From positions 1-63,112 of the forward strand of contig NZ_QXQA01000024.1 of assembly GCF_003583765.1 (NCBI RefSeq): a stretch of DNA of 63,112 bases. Reading direction: 5' to 3'. Shown here piece after piece: positions 8,107 through 16,305 of this stretch. The translations under genes and the position numbers were made by a program. The stretch comes from Paenibacillus nanensis (GTDB lineage Bacteria > Bacillota > Bacilli > Paenibacillales > Paenibacillaceae). The notes below the pieces were generated by a model. The model had not been told where the DNA came from and did no database searches. It saw nothing but the letters and a program-made list of their open reading frames with translations. Each line of letters opens with the position of its first letter. Within the stretch, counting starts at the first letter, position 1.

Positions 8107-8979
8107 TTATTGGTTGGCTTTCCGATAAGAGGTCGGCGTCGAGCCGGTAAACGCTTTGAACATGCGGTGAAAATGGGGGATGCTCGCAAACCCGCATTTC
8201 TCCGCAACGGCGGCAACGCTGTCGTCCGTTTCGAGCAGCAATTCTTTGGCGCGGATAATCCGTTTGGCATTCACGTAATCCGTCACATTCATGCCGGTGA
8301 ACTGCTTAAAGGCGCGAGAGAAATGCGCTTCCGACACAGCGGCCTTTTCGGCAAAAGAAACCAGACTGTACGGACGCTCGGGATGAGCGTCGATTTCGTG
8401 GAGCGTCTCCACGATCCATGACGGACCGCGTTTCTGCTCCGGCGATTGAGCCGTCAATTGCTCAGCCAGATGACGATTTACCTGAAGAAGCAGACGGCCC
8501 AATTCCAATCGGATGGCTGCGCGGTAATGATGCTGCCGGCCCCTGTTCTCTTCCTGGATGAACGTCAGCATCGATTCGATCGCGGCGCGAAGAGAGTCAG
8601 GCAGTTCGAGCTTATAGCTCTTGCGTTTGCGGGCTCGATCGAAGCACTGCAGCAAGGAGTAAGAGTCCTCGTACGTCCCCGTTCCGGCAAGCGCCGGCGC
8701 AAAAAATACAGCGGTCGAGAGGATCGGATTGGCTTCATCCGGAATGGACCGATGGATCGTATTGCCCGGTATGATGAACAGATCGCCGGGCTTTTGGTCA
8801 TACAACGTTTTGTCGATAAAAAAGGTGCCTGTGCCCTGATAGATATAAACAAGCTCGTACAGATCATGAAGATGGTCGGGAAGCTCGAACTGAGGAAGCT
8901 TTACCGTTTTATGGATAATTTGAAAAGGAAACAAGGGGTCGACGAAAAACGGTTTGCGGAAAGGCTCCACATGCATCAC
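8107..8979 (-). CDS. AraC family regulator with N-terminal cupin, divergent from uxaBA
   Basis: DNA-binding regulator of 290 residues. The N-terminal half is a cupin-type sensor (LPDHLHDLYELVYIYQG, KPGDLFIIPGNTIHR), typically binding a small sugar or sugar acid. The C-terminal about 100 residues hold two AraC HTH motifs (SLVSFAEKAAVSEAHFSRAF and VAAVAEKCGFASIPHFHRMF) ending in GSTPTSYRK. Divergent arrangement 116 bp from uxaB suggests it controls galacturonate catabolism in response to a pathway sugar acid; this is inferred from position only. E. coli uses the GntR-type ExuR for the same pathway. Confidence 0.88.
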   Translation of the reverse strand: MMHVEPFRKPFFVDPLFPFQIIHKTVKLPQFELPDHLHDLYELVYIYQGTGTFFIDKTLYDQKPGDLFIIPGNTIHRSIPDEANPILSTAVFFAPALAGTGTYEDSYSLLQCFDRARKRKSYKLELPDSLRAAIESMLTFIQEENRGRQHHYRAAIRLELGRLLLQVNRHLAEQLTAQSPEQKRGPSWIVETLHEIDAHPERPYSLVSFAEKAAVSEAHFSRAFKQFTGMNVTDYVNAKRIIRAKELLLETDDSVAAVAEKCGFASIPHFHRMFKAFTGSTPTSYRKANQ

Positions 8980-9095
8980 CTGCGCTTCTCTATCTTTAGC
9001 TTCAGAATATCAAAATAGAGTATAGATGTGCAATAACACGCAATATGATTCTGTTTTTTGATATTTTATAATGGGGGAAAGCGAATAAGGGAAGG

Positions 9096-10595
9096 ATGAA
9101 TGCTCTTATGAAACAATTGGACGGTCTAGCGTTATCCGGCGAAAACCGTGAACTCTTCGAATCGGTAAAGAGCGCTCCGGTGACGGTGCTGCAAATCGGG
9201 GAGGGCAACTTCCTCAGGGGGTTCGTGGACTGGATGCTCCATACTTGCCGCGCCCAGGGGCTGTTCTCCGGAAGTGTGGCGGTCACGCAGCCAAGACCTG
9301 CAGGGAAAGCCAAGATTGATAAGCTGGCGCAGCAGAACGGCGTGTATACCCTCGTCACGCAAGGGCTTGAGAATGGACAGCCCGTTAAGCGCACAGAGAT
9401 TATTCAAGTCTTCTCCCAAGTATTCGACCCGTACTCGGAATGGCAGCGGCTCATCGAGCTCGCGGTCAGCCCGGATCTCCGGACCGTCGTATCGAATACG
9501 ACCGAGGCCGGGTTGGTCTATCGTCCCGAGCCGCTGACCGAGGGTCCGATCCTCTCTTATCCGGGGAAAATCGCCTATCTGCTGCACGAACGCTATCATG
9601 CTTATAACGGCGACGCCTCGAAGGGACTTATTCTGCTCCCTTGCGAGCTGCTGCCGCGAAATGGCGACGCGCTCAAGGAAGCGGTGCTTCGTTACGCGGA
9701 AGACTGGCATTATTCAGCCGCTTTCCAGCAGTGGGTGAAGGAGCATAACCGGTTCTTGAACTCGCTGGTCGACCGGATCGTGACCGGTTACCCGGATGAC
9801 GCGCAAGCGGAGGTCTGGTTTGAGGAGTGGGGCTACCGGGATGCGATGCTCTGCACGGCGGAGCCTTATCATTTGTGGGCGATTGAGGCCGAGCCGGACA
9901 TGGAAGCGCTTCTTCCGCTTCGGAAGGCCGGACTAAATGTCCATTGGACGGAGGATTTGACGCCGTTCCAGCAGCGTAAGGTGCGGATCTTGAACGGGGC
10001 CCATACGTGGATGGCGCCGATCGGGCTGCTTCATGGCGTCGAGCACGTAAGAGAGCTGCTGGAGCATCCGGTGCTTGGGGCTATGGTGAAGGCGACGGTT
10101 CAGCACGACATTTTGCCGACGCTGCCTTATGGGGAAGAAGAGCTGCAGGCCTACGCGAGAAGCGTATTCGACCGCTTTGGGAATCCTTATATTCGCCATC
10201 GTCTGTCGGACATTGCCATGAATTCGATCAGCAAATTCAAAGCCCGTCTGCTGCCGACAATGGCTTATTATGCCGAGGCAGGCAAGCAGGTGCCGGCAGG
10301 GCTTGCGCGGAGCTTAGCGGCGCTTATCCGTTATTATCGAGTAACGCCGGGCGAAGAAGGCGGCTTCCAAGGAAAGGATCTGGACGGAAAGCCCTATGTT
10401 GTTCGTGATGACGCTGCAGTATTAAGTCGAATAGCTAAGCACTGGGACGCGGCGGACAGCGGGGTACTTCCTGTCGTGAAGGCGCTGCTTGCCGACGAGG
10501 AGCTGTGGGGGCAAAACTTGTCCGCTTGGAATTCATTAAGCGAAGCGGTAACAGAGCAAATCGAGCGTTTGGAGCGGGGTGAGTTCCGTGCATAA
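9096..10595 (+). CDS. uxaB: Tagaturonate reductase (altronate oxidoreductase)
   Basis: NAD-dependent reduction of tagaturonate to altronate in D-galacturonate degradation, 499 residues, cytoplasmic. Belongs to the mannitol dehydrogenase superfamily: N-terminal dinucleotide-binding segment TVLQIGEGNFLRGFVDW (about 30-46), and the family K-x4-N-x2-H signature at K295, N300 and H303. The stop overlaps the start of uxaA, so the two are translationally coupled. AAGGGAAGG precedes the ATG at 9096; an in-frame ATG at 9108 is also possible. A TATAAT box at 9067-9072 lies upstream, without a clear -35, as expected for an activator-dependent promoter. Confidence 0.92.
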   Translation: MNALMKQLDGLALSGENRELFESVKSAPVTVLQIGEGNFLRGFVDWMLHTCRAQGLFSGSVAVTQPRPAGKAKIDKLAQQNGVYTLVTQGLENGQPVKRTEIIQVFSQVFDPYSEWQRLIELAVSPDLRTVVSNTTEAGLVYRPEPLTEGPILSYPGKIAYLLHERYHAYNGDASKGLILLPCELLPRNGDALKEAVLRYAEDWHYSAAFQQWVKEHNRFLNSLVDRIVTGYPDDAQAEVWFEEWGYRDAMLCTAEPYHLWAIEAEPDMEALLPLRKAGLNVHWTEDLTPFQQRKVRILNGAHTWMAPIGLLHGVEHVRELLEHPVLGAMVKATVQHDILPTLPYGEEELQAYARSVFDRFGNPYIRHRLSDIAMNSISKFKARLLPTMAYYAEAGKQVPAGLARSLAALIRYYRVTPGEEGGFQGKDLDGKPYVVRDDAAVLSRIAKHWDAADSGVLPVVKALLADEELWGQNLSAWNSLSEAVTEQIERLERGEFRA

Positions 10596-12087
10596 TTGGG
10601 TTCGTCTGTCAGAGCGGGATCAGGTCGTCATCGCGCTGGCGCCTCTACCCGCCGGAGACGTGCTTGAGCTGGAGAACGGTGAGCGGCTGGCTGTACAAGA
10701 GGATATTCCCAGGGGTCATAAAATATTGACGGTTCCGGTTTCCGCCGGGCAGGATGTTTATAAATTCGGCTACTCCATCGGAAAAGCCAAGCAGGATATT
10801 GCGCCGGGTTCATGGGTGCATACGCATAATCTAGGAACAGGCCTCGGCGCCATACTAGATTACAGCTACGAGCCGTCGATGCAGGAGCTGCCCGTATTCT
10901 TTCCGGCTGGTGAAATTCCGACTTTCCAAGGCTATGTGCGCGCGAGCGGCGATGTCGGCATCCGCAATGAAATTTGGGTTATTAATACGGTTGGCTGCAT
11001 TAACAAAACCTGCGAGGTGCTGGCCAAGCGCGGCAATGACCTTGCCGGCGGACAGGTGGACGGCGTGTTTCATTTTGCGCACCCGTTCGGCTGTTCCCAG
11101 CTCGGCGATGATTTGCAATATACCCAAAAGCTGCTCGCCTCGCTCGTCCACCATCCGAATGCGGGCGGCGTTCTTATCGTAGGGCTGGGCTGCGAAAATA
11201 ACGGCATCGAGTCCTTCAAGCAAGCAATCGGCGGCTATGATCCGCGGCGGGTAAAGTTTATGTGCGCCCAGACCGAGGAGGATGAGCTGGAGAAGGGGCT
11301 TGAGCTGATCGAGGAATTAATCGCGTACGCGGGAACGTTCCAGCGGGAGCCCGTTCCGGTGTCCAAGCTGAAGCTTGGTCTGAAGTGCGGGGGCTCGGAC
11401 GGCTTCTCGGGCATTACCGCCAATCCTCTCGTCGGAAGCTTGTCGGACCGGCTGATCGCCTCAGGCGGAACGGCGATTCTGACCGAGGTGCCGGAGATGT
11501 TCGGCGCGGAGACGATTCTCATGAATCGGGCGGCGAATACGGAAGTGTTTGAAAATATCGTAACCCTGATTAACGACTTTAAGCAGTATTTTATAAGACA
11601 TGGCCAAGAAATCTATGAAAATCCGTCGCCGGGCAACAAGGATGGCGGGATAAGCACGCTGGAAGAGAAGTCGCTCGGCTGCACGCAAAAAGGCGGCCGC
11701 GCTATCGTGCGGGATGTAAGGAAGTACGGCGAGCGGGTTCGCAAAAACGGGCTTAATCTGCTCGAGGCGCCAGGCAACGATCTCGTCTCCGTAACCGCGC
11801 TGTCCGCAGCCGGCGCGCATATCGTGCTGTTCACGACGGGAAGGGGGACGCCGTTCGGCGGCCCGGTCCCAACGGTCAAAATCTCTACCAATTCGGAGCT
11901 GGCGGAGCGGAAGAAAAATTGGATCGATTATAATGCGGGCCAGCTGCTTGAAGGGAAATCGATGGCGGAGATGACCGATGAATTATGGCGGCAGCTCATT
12001 GAGCTAGCATCCGGAGCCAGGAAAACGCATAACGAGCGCAACGGCTTCCGGGAAATCGCGATTTTTAAGGATGGCGTCATTCTTTAG
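10579..12087 (+). CDS. uxaA: Altronate dehydratase
   Basis: Dehydrates D-altronate to 2-keto-3-deoxygluconate, the step after UxaB, 502 residues, cytoplasmic. The chain shows the N-terminal SAF-type region with WVHTHNLGTG and the large C-terminal domain with GCSQLGDD, LGLKCGGSDGFSGITANPL and FTTGRGTPFGGPVPTVKIST, typical of UxaA/GarD enzymes. GTG starts at 10579 and 10588 are both in frame; GGAGCGGGG at 10571-10578 fits 10588 better, giving a three-residue shorter protein. Overlaps uxaB by 17 bp. The isomerase UxaC and the KDG kinase/aldolase are not in this window. Confidence 0.93.
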   Translation: MSSVHNWVRLSERDQVVIALAPLPAGDVLELENGERLAVQEDIPRGHKILTVPVSAGQDVYKFGYSIGKAKQDIAPGSWVHTHNLGTGLGAILDYSYEPSMQELPVFFPAGEIPTFQGYVRASGDVGIRNEIWVINTVGCINKTCEVLAKRGNDLAGGQVDGVFHFAHPFGCSQLGDDLQYTQKLLASLVHHPNAGGVLIVGLGCENNGIESFKQAIGGYDPRRVKFMCAQTEEDELEKGLELIEELIAYAGTFQREPVPVSKLKLGLKCGGSDGFSGITANPLVGSLSDRLIASGGTAILTEVPEMFGAETILMNRAANTEVFENIVTLINDFKQYFIRHGQEIYENPSPGNKDGGISTLEEKSLGCTQKGGRAIVRDVRKYGERVRKNGLNLLEAPGNDLVSVTALSAAGAHIVLFTTGRGTPFGGPVPTVKISTNSELAERKKNWIDYNAGQLLEGKSMAEMTDELWRQLIELASGARKTHNERNGFREIAIFKDGVIL

Positions 12088-12116
12088 CTGCGGCATGTTC
12101 ACCGTAAGTGTCGTAA

Positions 12117-12224
12117 ACCGAGTGGTTGCAGTCACAGCTGGCCGCGCTAGAGGACGATAGGTTCACGCAAGTCCATCTCGAGAACAACCTTCTGTTTCCT
12201 GATCTTTCGCGCATGCGGAAATGA
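12117..12224 (+). pseudogene. C-terminal remnant of a hemerythrin/RIC-type (ScdA/YtfE-like) gene
   Basis: Directly after a TAA at 12114-12116, an open stretch of 35 codons with no start codon or ribosome site ends in TGA at 12222-12224. It contains QLAALEDDRF and QVHLENNLLFPDL, very close to the conserved C-terminal end of iron-sulfur cluster repair (RIC) di-iron proteins, where H and E of HLEN are di-iron ligands. No trace of the preceding 180 or so residues is present, since the uxaA stop is only 30 bp upstream. Best read as a decayed gene end left by a deletion. Confidence 0.6.
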
Positions 12225-12246
12225 GAAGCATTATACATTTAAAGCA

Positions 12247-12289
12247 CAAAGACTGTCTTTGCCGCGAATTTAAGCGAAGACAGTCTTTG
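12247..12289. terminator. Stem-loop between uxaA and the convergent MFS gene
   Basis: CAAAGACTGTCTT at 12247-12259 is an exact inverted repeat of AAGACAGTCTTTG at 12277-12289. T runs are weak on both sides, so it is a probable but not classical bidirectional terminator. Confidence 0.6.
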
Positions 12290-12332
12290 TTCATCCCGTC
12301 ACGATTTTGGTTTTAGCTGCTAGATTCATGCA

Positions 12333-13805
12333 TTAATGCATCGGCATTTGGCGCTCCGCGCTTTTTTCTGCCTTTACGCGCCGGATAAAGAGGGAAATCA
12401 CAAAGCCGGCAATCGTTACAATGAAGGCAAACATAAAGGCATTCTGGGAGCCTAACGCCATCGCGCTCGCTTTTTCCGCCTCCGCTGCGGGATTCGTTGA
12501 GGCGCTCAGATAAGACGCCATCCCTTTTGAAATAATGCTTGCCGCTACGGCTGTCGCAATGGCTCCTGAAATCTGTTGCAGCGTGTTTATAAACGCCGTG
12601 CCGTCCGGGTACAAATGAGGAGGCAGCTGATTCAGGCCATTTGTTTGCGCAGGCATCATCACCATGGAAATCCCGATCATTAACAAGCCATGCAATACAA
12701 TGACCAACACGGTGGATGTATCGTCCGAGAAGCCGGTCATCATCCACAGGGTAATCGCGATAATGGCGAAGCCGGGAATGACGAGGAAGCGGGGACCGAG
12801 CTTGTCGTACAGCATGCCTGTTACCGGAGCGAGAAGTCCGTTTACGATCCCGCCGGGGAGCAGCGTCAAGCCTGCAGCCATCGCTGTCATAGCGAGCGCG
12901 CCTTGGAAATACATCGGCAGAATAAGCATCGTTGACATAATGATCATAAAGCAAAGGAAAACCATCGTGAGGCCGACAACGAACATGGGGTATTGAAACA
13001 CCTGAAGATTCAGCATCGGCTGCTTCATAGTTGTCTGGCGCAAGCAGAAGACGATTAACGCAATAATACCAAACGCTAGGGAAGCAATAACGATAGGGTC
13101 AGCCCAGCCGCCTTTACCTTCACCGGCATGGCTGAAGCCGAAGACGATCCCGCCGAAGCCGATCGTGGACAACAGGATGGAGAACCAATCGACCCGCGGC
13201 TTCGTAATGGCCGCGATATTTTGCATATACCGGGCGCCGATAAAGAGCGAAAGGAGAAGGAACGGAATCGTAAACCAGAAAATATAGTTCCACGACAAAT
13301 ATTGAATCATAAGCCCGGCCATGGTCGGCCCCGCTGCGGGAGCGAACATGATGACCAGCCCCATCGTGCCCATTGCCGCTCCGCGCTTTTCAACCGGAAA
13401 GATAACGAGAATGATATTAAATAATAGCGGCAATACGATGCCGATGCCGACCGCTTGAAGCAGACGTCCAATGAGCAGTAGACTAAAGTCAGCCGATAAA
13501 GCGGCGACGACCGCGCCTACAATGGAAAAGGAGAGGGAGGTCATAAATAGCTGTCTGGTTGTGAACCATTGCATGAGCAAGCCCGATACGGGAACGAGCA
13601 CGCCCATCGTGAGCAGATAGCCGGTTGTCAGCCACTGCACCGTACCTGTTGTTAGATGGAGAGACGCCATCAGGTCGCTTAACGCGATATTAAGCGCAGT
13701 CTCGCTGAACATCCCGATAAAACCGGCAATGCATATGGCGATCATAATGGGTGCGACACGATAAGTTGTTTCTGAATGTAAGGGCTTCGATGCTGTTGAC
13801 TCCAC
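12333..13805 (-). CDS. DHA2-family MFS drug efflux transporter
   Basis: Proton-driven multidrug efflux protein of the EmrB/QacA (DHA2) family, 490 residues with about 14 hydrophobic helices. Family motifs: TVQWLTTGYLLTMGVLVPVSG in the first helices (motif D1-like), LLIGRLLQAVGIGIVLPLLF, and the motif-C-like GLVIMFAPAAGPTMAGL. A GTG start follows a GGAAGGA element at slightly long spacing. Divergent from a TetR repressor 119 bp away, the standard arrangement for an efflux pump controlled by a drug-sensing repressor. Substrate unknown. Confidence 0.92.
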   Translation of the reverse strand: MESTASKPLHSETTYRVAPIMIAICIAGFIGMFSETALNIALSDLMASLHLTTGTVQWLTTGYLLTMGVLVPVSGLLMQWFTTRQLFMTSLSFSIVGAVVAALSADFSLLLIGRLLQAVGIGIVLPLLFNIILVIFPVEKRGAAMGTMGLVIMFAPAAGPTMAGLMIQYLSWNYIFWFTIPFLLLSLFIGARYMQNIAAITKPRVDWFSILLSTIGFGGIVFGFSHAGEGKGGWADPIVIASLAFGIIALIVFCLRQTTMKQPMLNLQVFQYPMFVVGLTMVFLCFMIIMSTMLILPMYFQGALAMTAMAAGLTLLPGGIVNGLLAPVTGMLYDKLGPRFLVIPGFAIIAITLWMMTGFSDDTSTVLVIVLHGLLMIGISMVMMPAQTNGLNQLPPHLYPDGTAFINTLQQISGAIATAVAASIISKGMASYLSASTNPAAEAEKASAMALGSQNAFMFAFIVTIAGFVISLFIRRVKAEKSAERQMPMH

Positions 13806-13882
13806 GTTGTTTGTTCATCCTTCCAATACGTTATATACTAAGCTTCAACTCGATTTATTCTACATTCGATGAATAATTAAAG

Positions 13883-13893
13883 TCAACAGTTGA
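13883..13893. promoter_or_regulatory. Candidate TetR operator between the efflux gene and its regulator
   Basis: TCAACAGTTGA at 13883-13893 is an exact inverted repeat around one central base. It is flanked by two near-identical GATGAAT(A/T)ATT copies at about 13869 and 13892. The site lies in the shared promoter region, 32 bp before the TetR start. Confidence 0.5.
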
Positions 13894-13924
13894 TGAATTA
13901 TTTTTTTGAAAGCAGGTGTGCTCC

Positions 13925-14575
13925 ATGAAGAGCGAAACGAAAAGACGTCCCGGCCGTCCCCCTAAAAAAACCGAGTTTGGCCGGGAATTTTTATTATCCA
14001 ACGCGTTAACCGAGTTCGCGAAGAACGGCTATGAGGGGACAAGCCTTCGCACGATCGCGGGCCTGTCGCATGTCGATGTGGCCTTAATCTCGCATCACTT
14101 CGGATCGAAGCTTGATCTTTGGAAAGCGGTCGTCGACGATTTGGCTGTGCAAATTCGGGCGAGAGCGCCTTTTCGCGATCTGGTTTCGTTAATAGACCAA
14201 GAAGATATCCGCTCGTTGATGAGGAGATTTCTAGAGGACTTTGTGGAATTCAGCTTCGAGCATCCGTACCACGGCATGTTTATTACGCATGATGCGGTCA
14301 ATCAAAATGAGCGGTCGGACTATTTGATGAGTAAGCTATTGGGTCCGATTTTTCGCGAGCATAAGCCGTTTTTCGAAGCAGGTATGCAGGCAGGGGTGAT
14401 CCCGAAGCAGGAGCCCGGGCTATTTTTTCTTATGCTGATCAATTCGGTCTCGCTGCTGGCCACTATGCCGCATTACGCCGCCAGCCTGTCGGATCAATGC
14501 GCGAATGCCGAGGCTTTTAAAGAGGAAATGAAACGAAGCGTTTTGGCTAACTTTTATTTTCATACGCCTAATTGA
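13925..14575 (+). CDS. TetR family transcriptional regulator
   Basis: Repressor-type regulator of 216 residues. The N-terminal HTH covers about 15-65 (ALTEFAKNGYEGTSLRTIAG, then ALISHHFGSKLDLWKAVVDD), preceded by a basic AT-hook-like KRRPGRPPKK segment that may contact DNA flanks. The C-terminal helical ligand pocket is unassigned. A GTG at 13916 is in frame, but GCAGGTG is spaced for the ATG at 13925. Divergent from the DHA2 transporter, so it most likely represses that gene and itself. Confidence 0.88.
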   Translation: MKSETKRRPGRPPKKTEFGREFLLSNALTEFAKNGYEGTSLRTIAGLSHVDVALISHHFGSKLDLWKAVVDDLAVQIRARAPFRDLVSLIDQEDIRSLMRRFLEDFVEFSFEHPYHGMFITHDAVNQNERSDYLMSKLLGPIFREHKPFFEAGMQAGVIPKQEPGLFFLMLINSVSLLATMPHYAASLSDQCANAEAFKEEMKRSVLANFYFHTPN

Positions 14576-14578
14576 ACA

Positions 14579-14608
14579 ACGGCTGCGCAGATCGCTCTGC
14601 GCAGCCGT
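14579..14608. terminator. Perfect stem-loop between the TetR gene and the convergent small gene
   Basis: A 13-bp exact stem, ACGGCTGCGCAGA at 14579-14591 and its complement at 14596-14608, with a 4-base loop. No strong T run on either side. Confidence 0.65.
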
Positions 14609-14624
14609 ATCTGAAGTGCCGGGA

Positions 14625-14927
14625 TTAGTGGTGCTGAATGAGATGCTCCAGGATGGCCCGCAGCTCACCGTCATGCTCCGGCATCTCCTGATGCCCGCCT
14701 TTCAGCTCGATTCTCGTAATATCAAGCTTGTAAGGCTCGCTCCCGGCGAGCGAGTGAAAGATCAGCTCGCGTTCATTCTCGAGCTCAACATCATAGCCGA
14801 GCGTATGGAAGGCGCGGATGAAGTCGGAAATATCCGGTTCTTTATTGTCCGGCACCATCGTCAAGGCGCGCAGCTCCTTCGATTTATCGCCTTTCATCCA
14901 TTTGAAATGAAACAAGCATTCCCGCAT
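14625..14927 (-). CDS. Hypothetical small protein
   Basis: 100 residues, family not recognised. AAAGGAG is well placed before the ATG, and the gene is free of overlap, so I take it as real. The protein is acidic with alternating charged stretches (SDFIRAFHTLGYDVELENE), His-rich at the C-terminus (ending HLIQHH), with no signal peptide, membrane helix or Cys cluster. It is monocistronic with a terminator-like stem after its stop. No function is proposed. Confidence 0.6.
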   Translation of the reverse strand: MRECLFHFKWMKGDKSKELRALTMVPDNKEPDISDFIRAFHTLGYDVELENERELIFHSLAGSEPYKLDITRIELKGGHQEMPEHDGELRAILEHLIQHH

Positions 14928-15216
14928 GAGGGTTCTCCTTTCGCGTTCAGGATCAACTGAGGTTCTTGTTACGCTTATTATGCGTCGTTGTTGAACAGAA
15001 AATCTGTGCCAAATCTCACAGCATGCAGCTCTTATTTGCGATTCTATCGATTAGTATGGCGATACGCCTTGTCTAGCCATGAAATTGTTAAAAAATATCT
15101 ATTGATATTCGCGATAGGCCAAGCCATAATAACGTAGTGCCCCTAATGGGGCATGCTTTTTTTTGATGCGTGCATATCTTGCTCCGTTCATTTGAAAAAT
15201 AGAGCGTAAGGTTCTA
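14928..15216. other. Non-coding interval upstream of metN
   Basis: About 290 bases without a credible gene. It contains an inverted repeat ATGGC...GCCAT near 15056-15082, an orphan Rho-independent terminator at 15138-15164, and AT-rich sequence before the metN promoter. I looked for a SAM-I (S-box) leader and for a T-box core, and saw neither. Confidence 0.6.
15138..15164 (+). terminator. Orphan Rho-independent terminator upstream of metN
   Basis: TGCCCC, loop TAAT, GGGGCA at 15138-15153, then a run of eight T ending at 15164. No plus-strand gene ends before it: the nearest upstream gene is on the minus strand. It could end a small RNA or act as a leader attenuator. Confidence 0.75.
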
Positions 15217-15245
15217 TTGCTATACCGAAAAAACTATAATATACT
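15217..15245 (+). promoter_or_regulatory. metNPQ promoter
   Basis: TTGCTA at 15217-15222, a 17-base spacer, and TATACT at 15240-15245. An overlapping TATAAT is at 15235-15240. It lies downstream of the orphan terminator, so that stem would not attenuate transcripts from this start. Confidence 0.55.
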
Positions 15246-15297
15246 ATTCCAATGAAAATACTATGAATTGAACGGCTTGCAACAGGGGGTGTTTCGG

Positions 15298-16305
15298 CTG
15301 ATTGAATTAATAGATATCGAGAAAGCGTACATACGGAAAAAGGCAGAACCGTTTGTCGCTTTGCGCGGCGTTAACTTAAAGCTGGAGAAAGGCGAAATAT
15401 TCGGCGTGATCGGACGTTCCGGCGCAGGCAAGAGCACGCTGCTCCGCAGCATCAATCTGCTGGAGCGGCCAACCAGCGGAACGGTGATCGTCGGAGGAGT
15501 CGATCTAACCGCCTTGGGGGAAAAGGAGCTGCAGGAGAAGCGGAAAAAGATCGGGATGATCTTTCAGCATTTCAATCTGCTCTCGACCGCGACGGTTAGA
15601 GATAATATCGCGTTTCCGCTTAAAATATCAAAGCTTTCGTCCAAAGCGATTAAAGAGCGGGTAGATGAGCTGCTCGAGCTTGTCGGATTGACGGCACAGC
15701 AGCATCAGTATCCAAGCCAGCTGTCAGGCGGACAGAAGCAGCGGGTGGGCATAGCGAGAGCGCTGGCCAACGATCCGGAGGTGCTGCTTTGCGACGAAGC
15801 GACCTCGGCCCTCGACCCTCAGACGACGGACAGCATTTTGTCGCTTCTGAAGGACATTAACCGCAAGATGGGCATTACGATTCTGCTGATTACTCATGAA
15901 ATGGCCGTCATCCGTTCGATTTGCGACCGGGTAGCGGTGATGGAGCACGGGCAAATCGTGGAGAGCGGTACGGTGCTGGACGTCTTCCTGAACCCGGTGC
16001 ATTCGATTACGAAGGAGTTCGTAAGCGAGGTATCCGATACGCTCGGGAACGACACGCTTAGCGCCTTTGAAGGAGACGGCCGGGTCGTGCGGATTAACTT
16101 CCGCGGCGAGCAGACGTACGAGCCAGTCCTATACGAGACGGTTCGGGGGACAAATGCTACGTTCGCGATATTGCAGGGGACGGTTTCTCGTATGAAGGAT
16201 GTCCCTTACGGTCAGCTCATTGTAGAACTGCGAGGCAGCGACGATGATGTGGATCGGATTATCGCCGAGCTTAAGACGCGCGGATTGGCGGTGAACGAGC
16301 TATGA
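15298..16305 (+). CDS. metN: Methionine ABC transporter ATP-binding protein
   Basis: ATPase of the MetNPQ methionine importer, about 335 residues. Walker A GRSGAGKST, signature LSGGQKQRVGIARAL and Walker B VLLCDEATSALD are intact, and the C-terminal about 90 residues form the NIL regulatory domain (ending IIAELKTRGLAVNEL), where methionine binding gives trans-inhibition. Start choice is odd: no in-frame ATG lies upstream of Walker A. The family N-terminus (M)IELIDIEKAY begins at a CTG at 15298, which has AGGGGG at 15284-15289 at ideal spacing. TTG at 15268 or GTG at 15289 are in frame but lack a well-placed ribosome site. Its stop overlaps the metP start. Confidence 0.92.
   Translation: MIELIDIEKAYIRKKAEPFVALRGVNLKLEKGEIFGVIGRSGAGKSTLLRSINLLERPTSGTVIVGGVDLTALGEKELQEKRKKIGMIFQHFNLLSTATVRDNIAFPLKISKLSSKAIKERVDELLELVGLTAQQHQYPSQLSGGQKQRVGIARALANDPEVLLCDEATSALDPQTTDSILSLLKDINRKMGITILLITHEMAVIRSICDRVAVMEHGQIVESGTVLDVFLNPVHSITKEFVSEVSDTLGNDTLSAFEGDGRVVRINFRGEQTYEPVLYETVRGTNATFAILQGTVSRMKDVPYGQLIVELRGSDDDVDRIIAELKTRGLAVNEL

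Noticed and set aside
14928..15216. SAM-I (S-box) or T-box leader for metNPQ
   Set aside because: Neither the S-box GAGGGA-type core nor the T-box TGGNACC core could be found.
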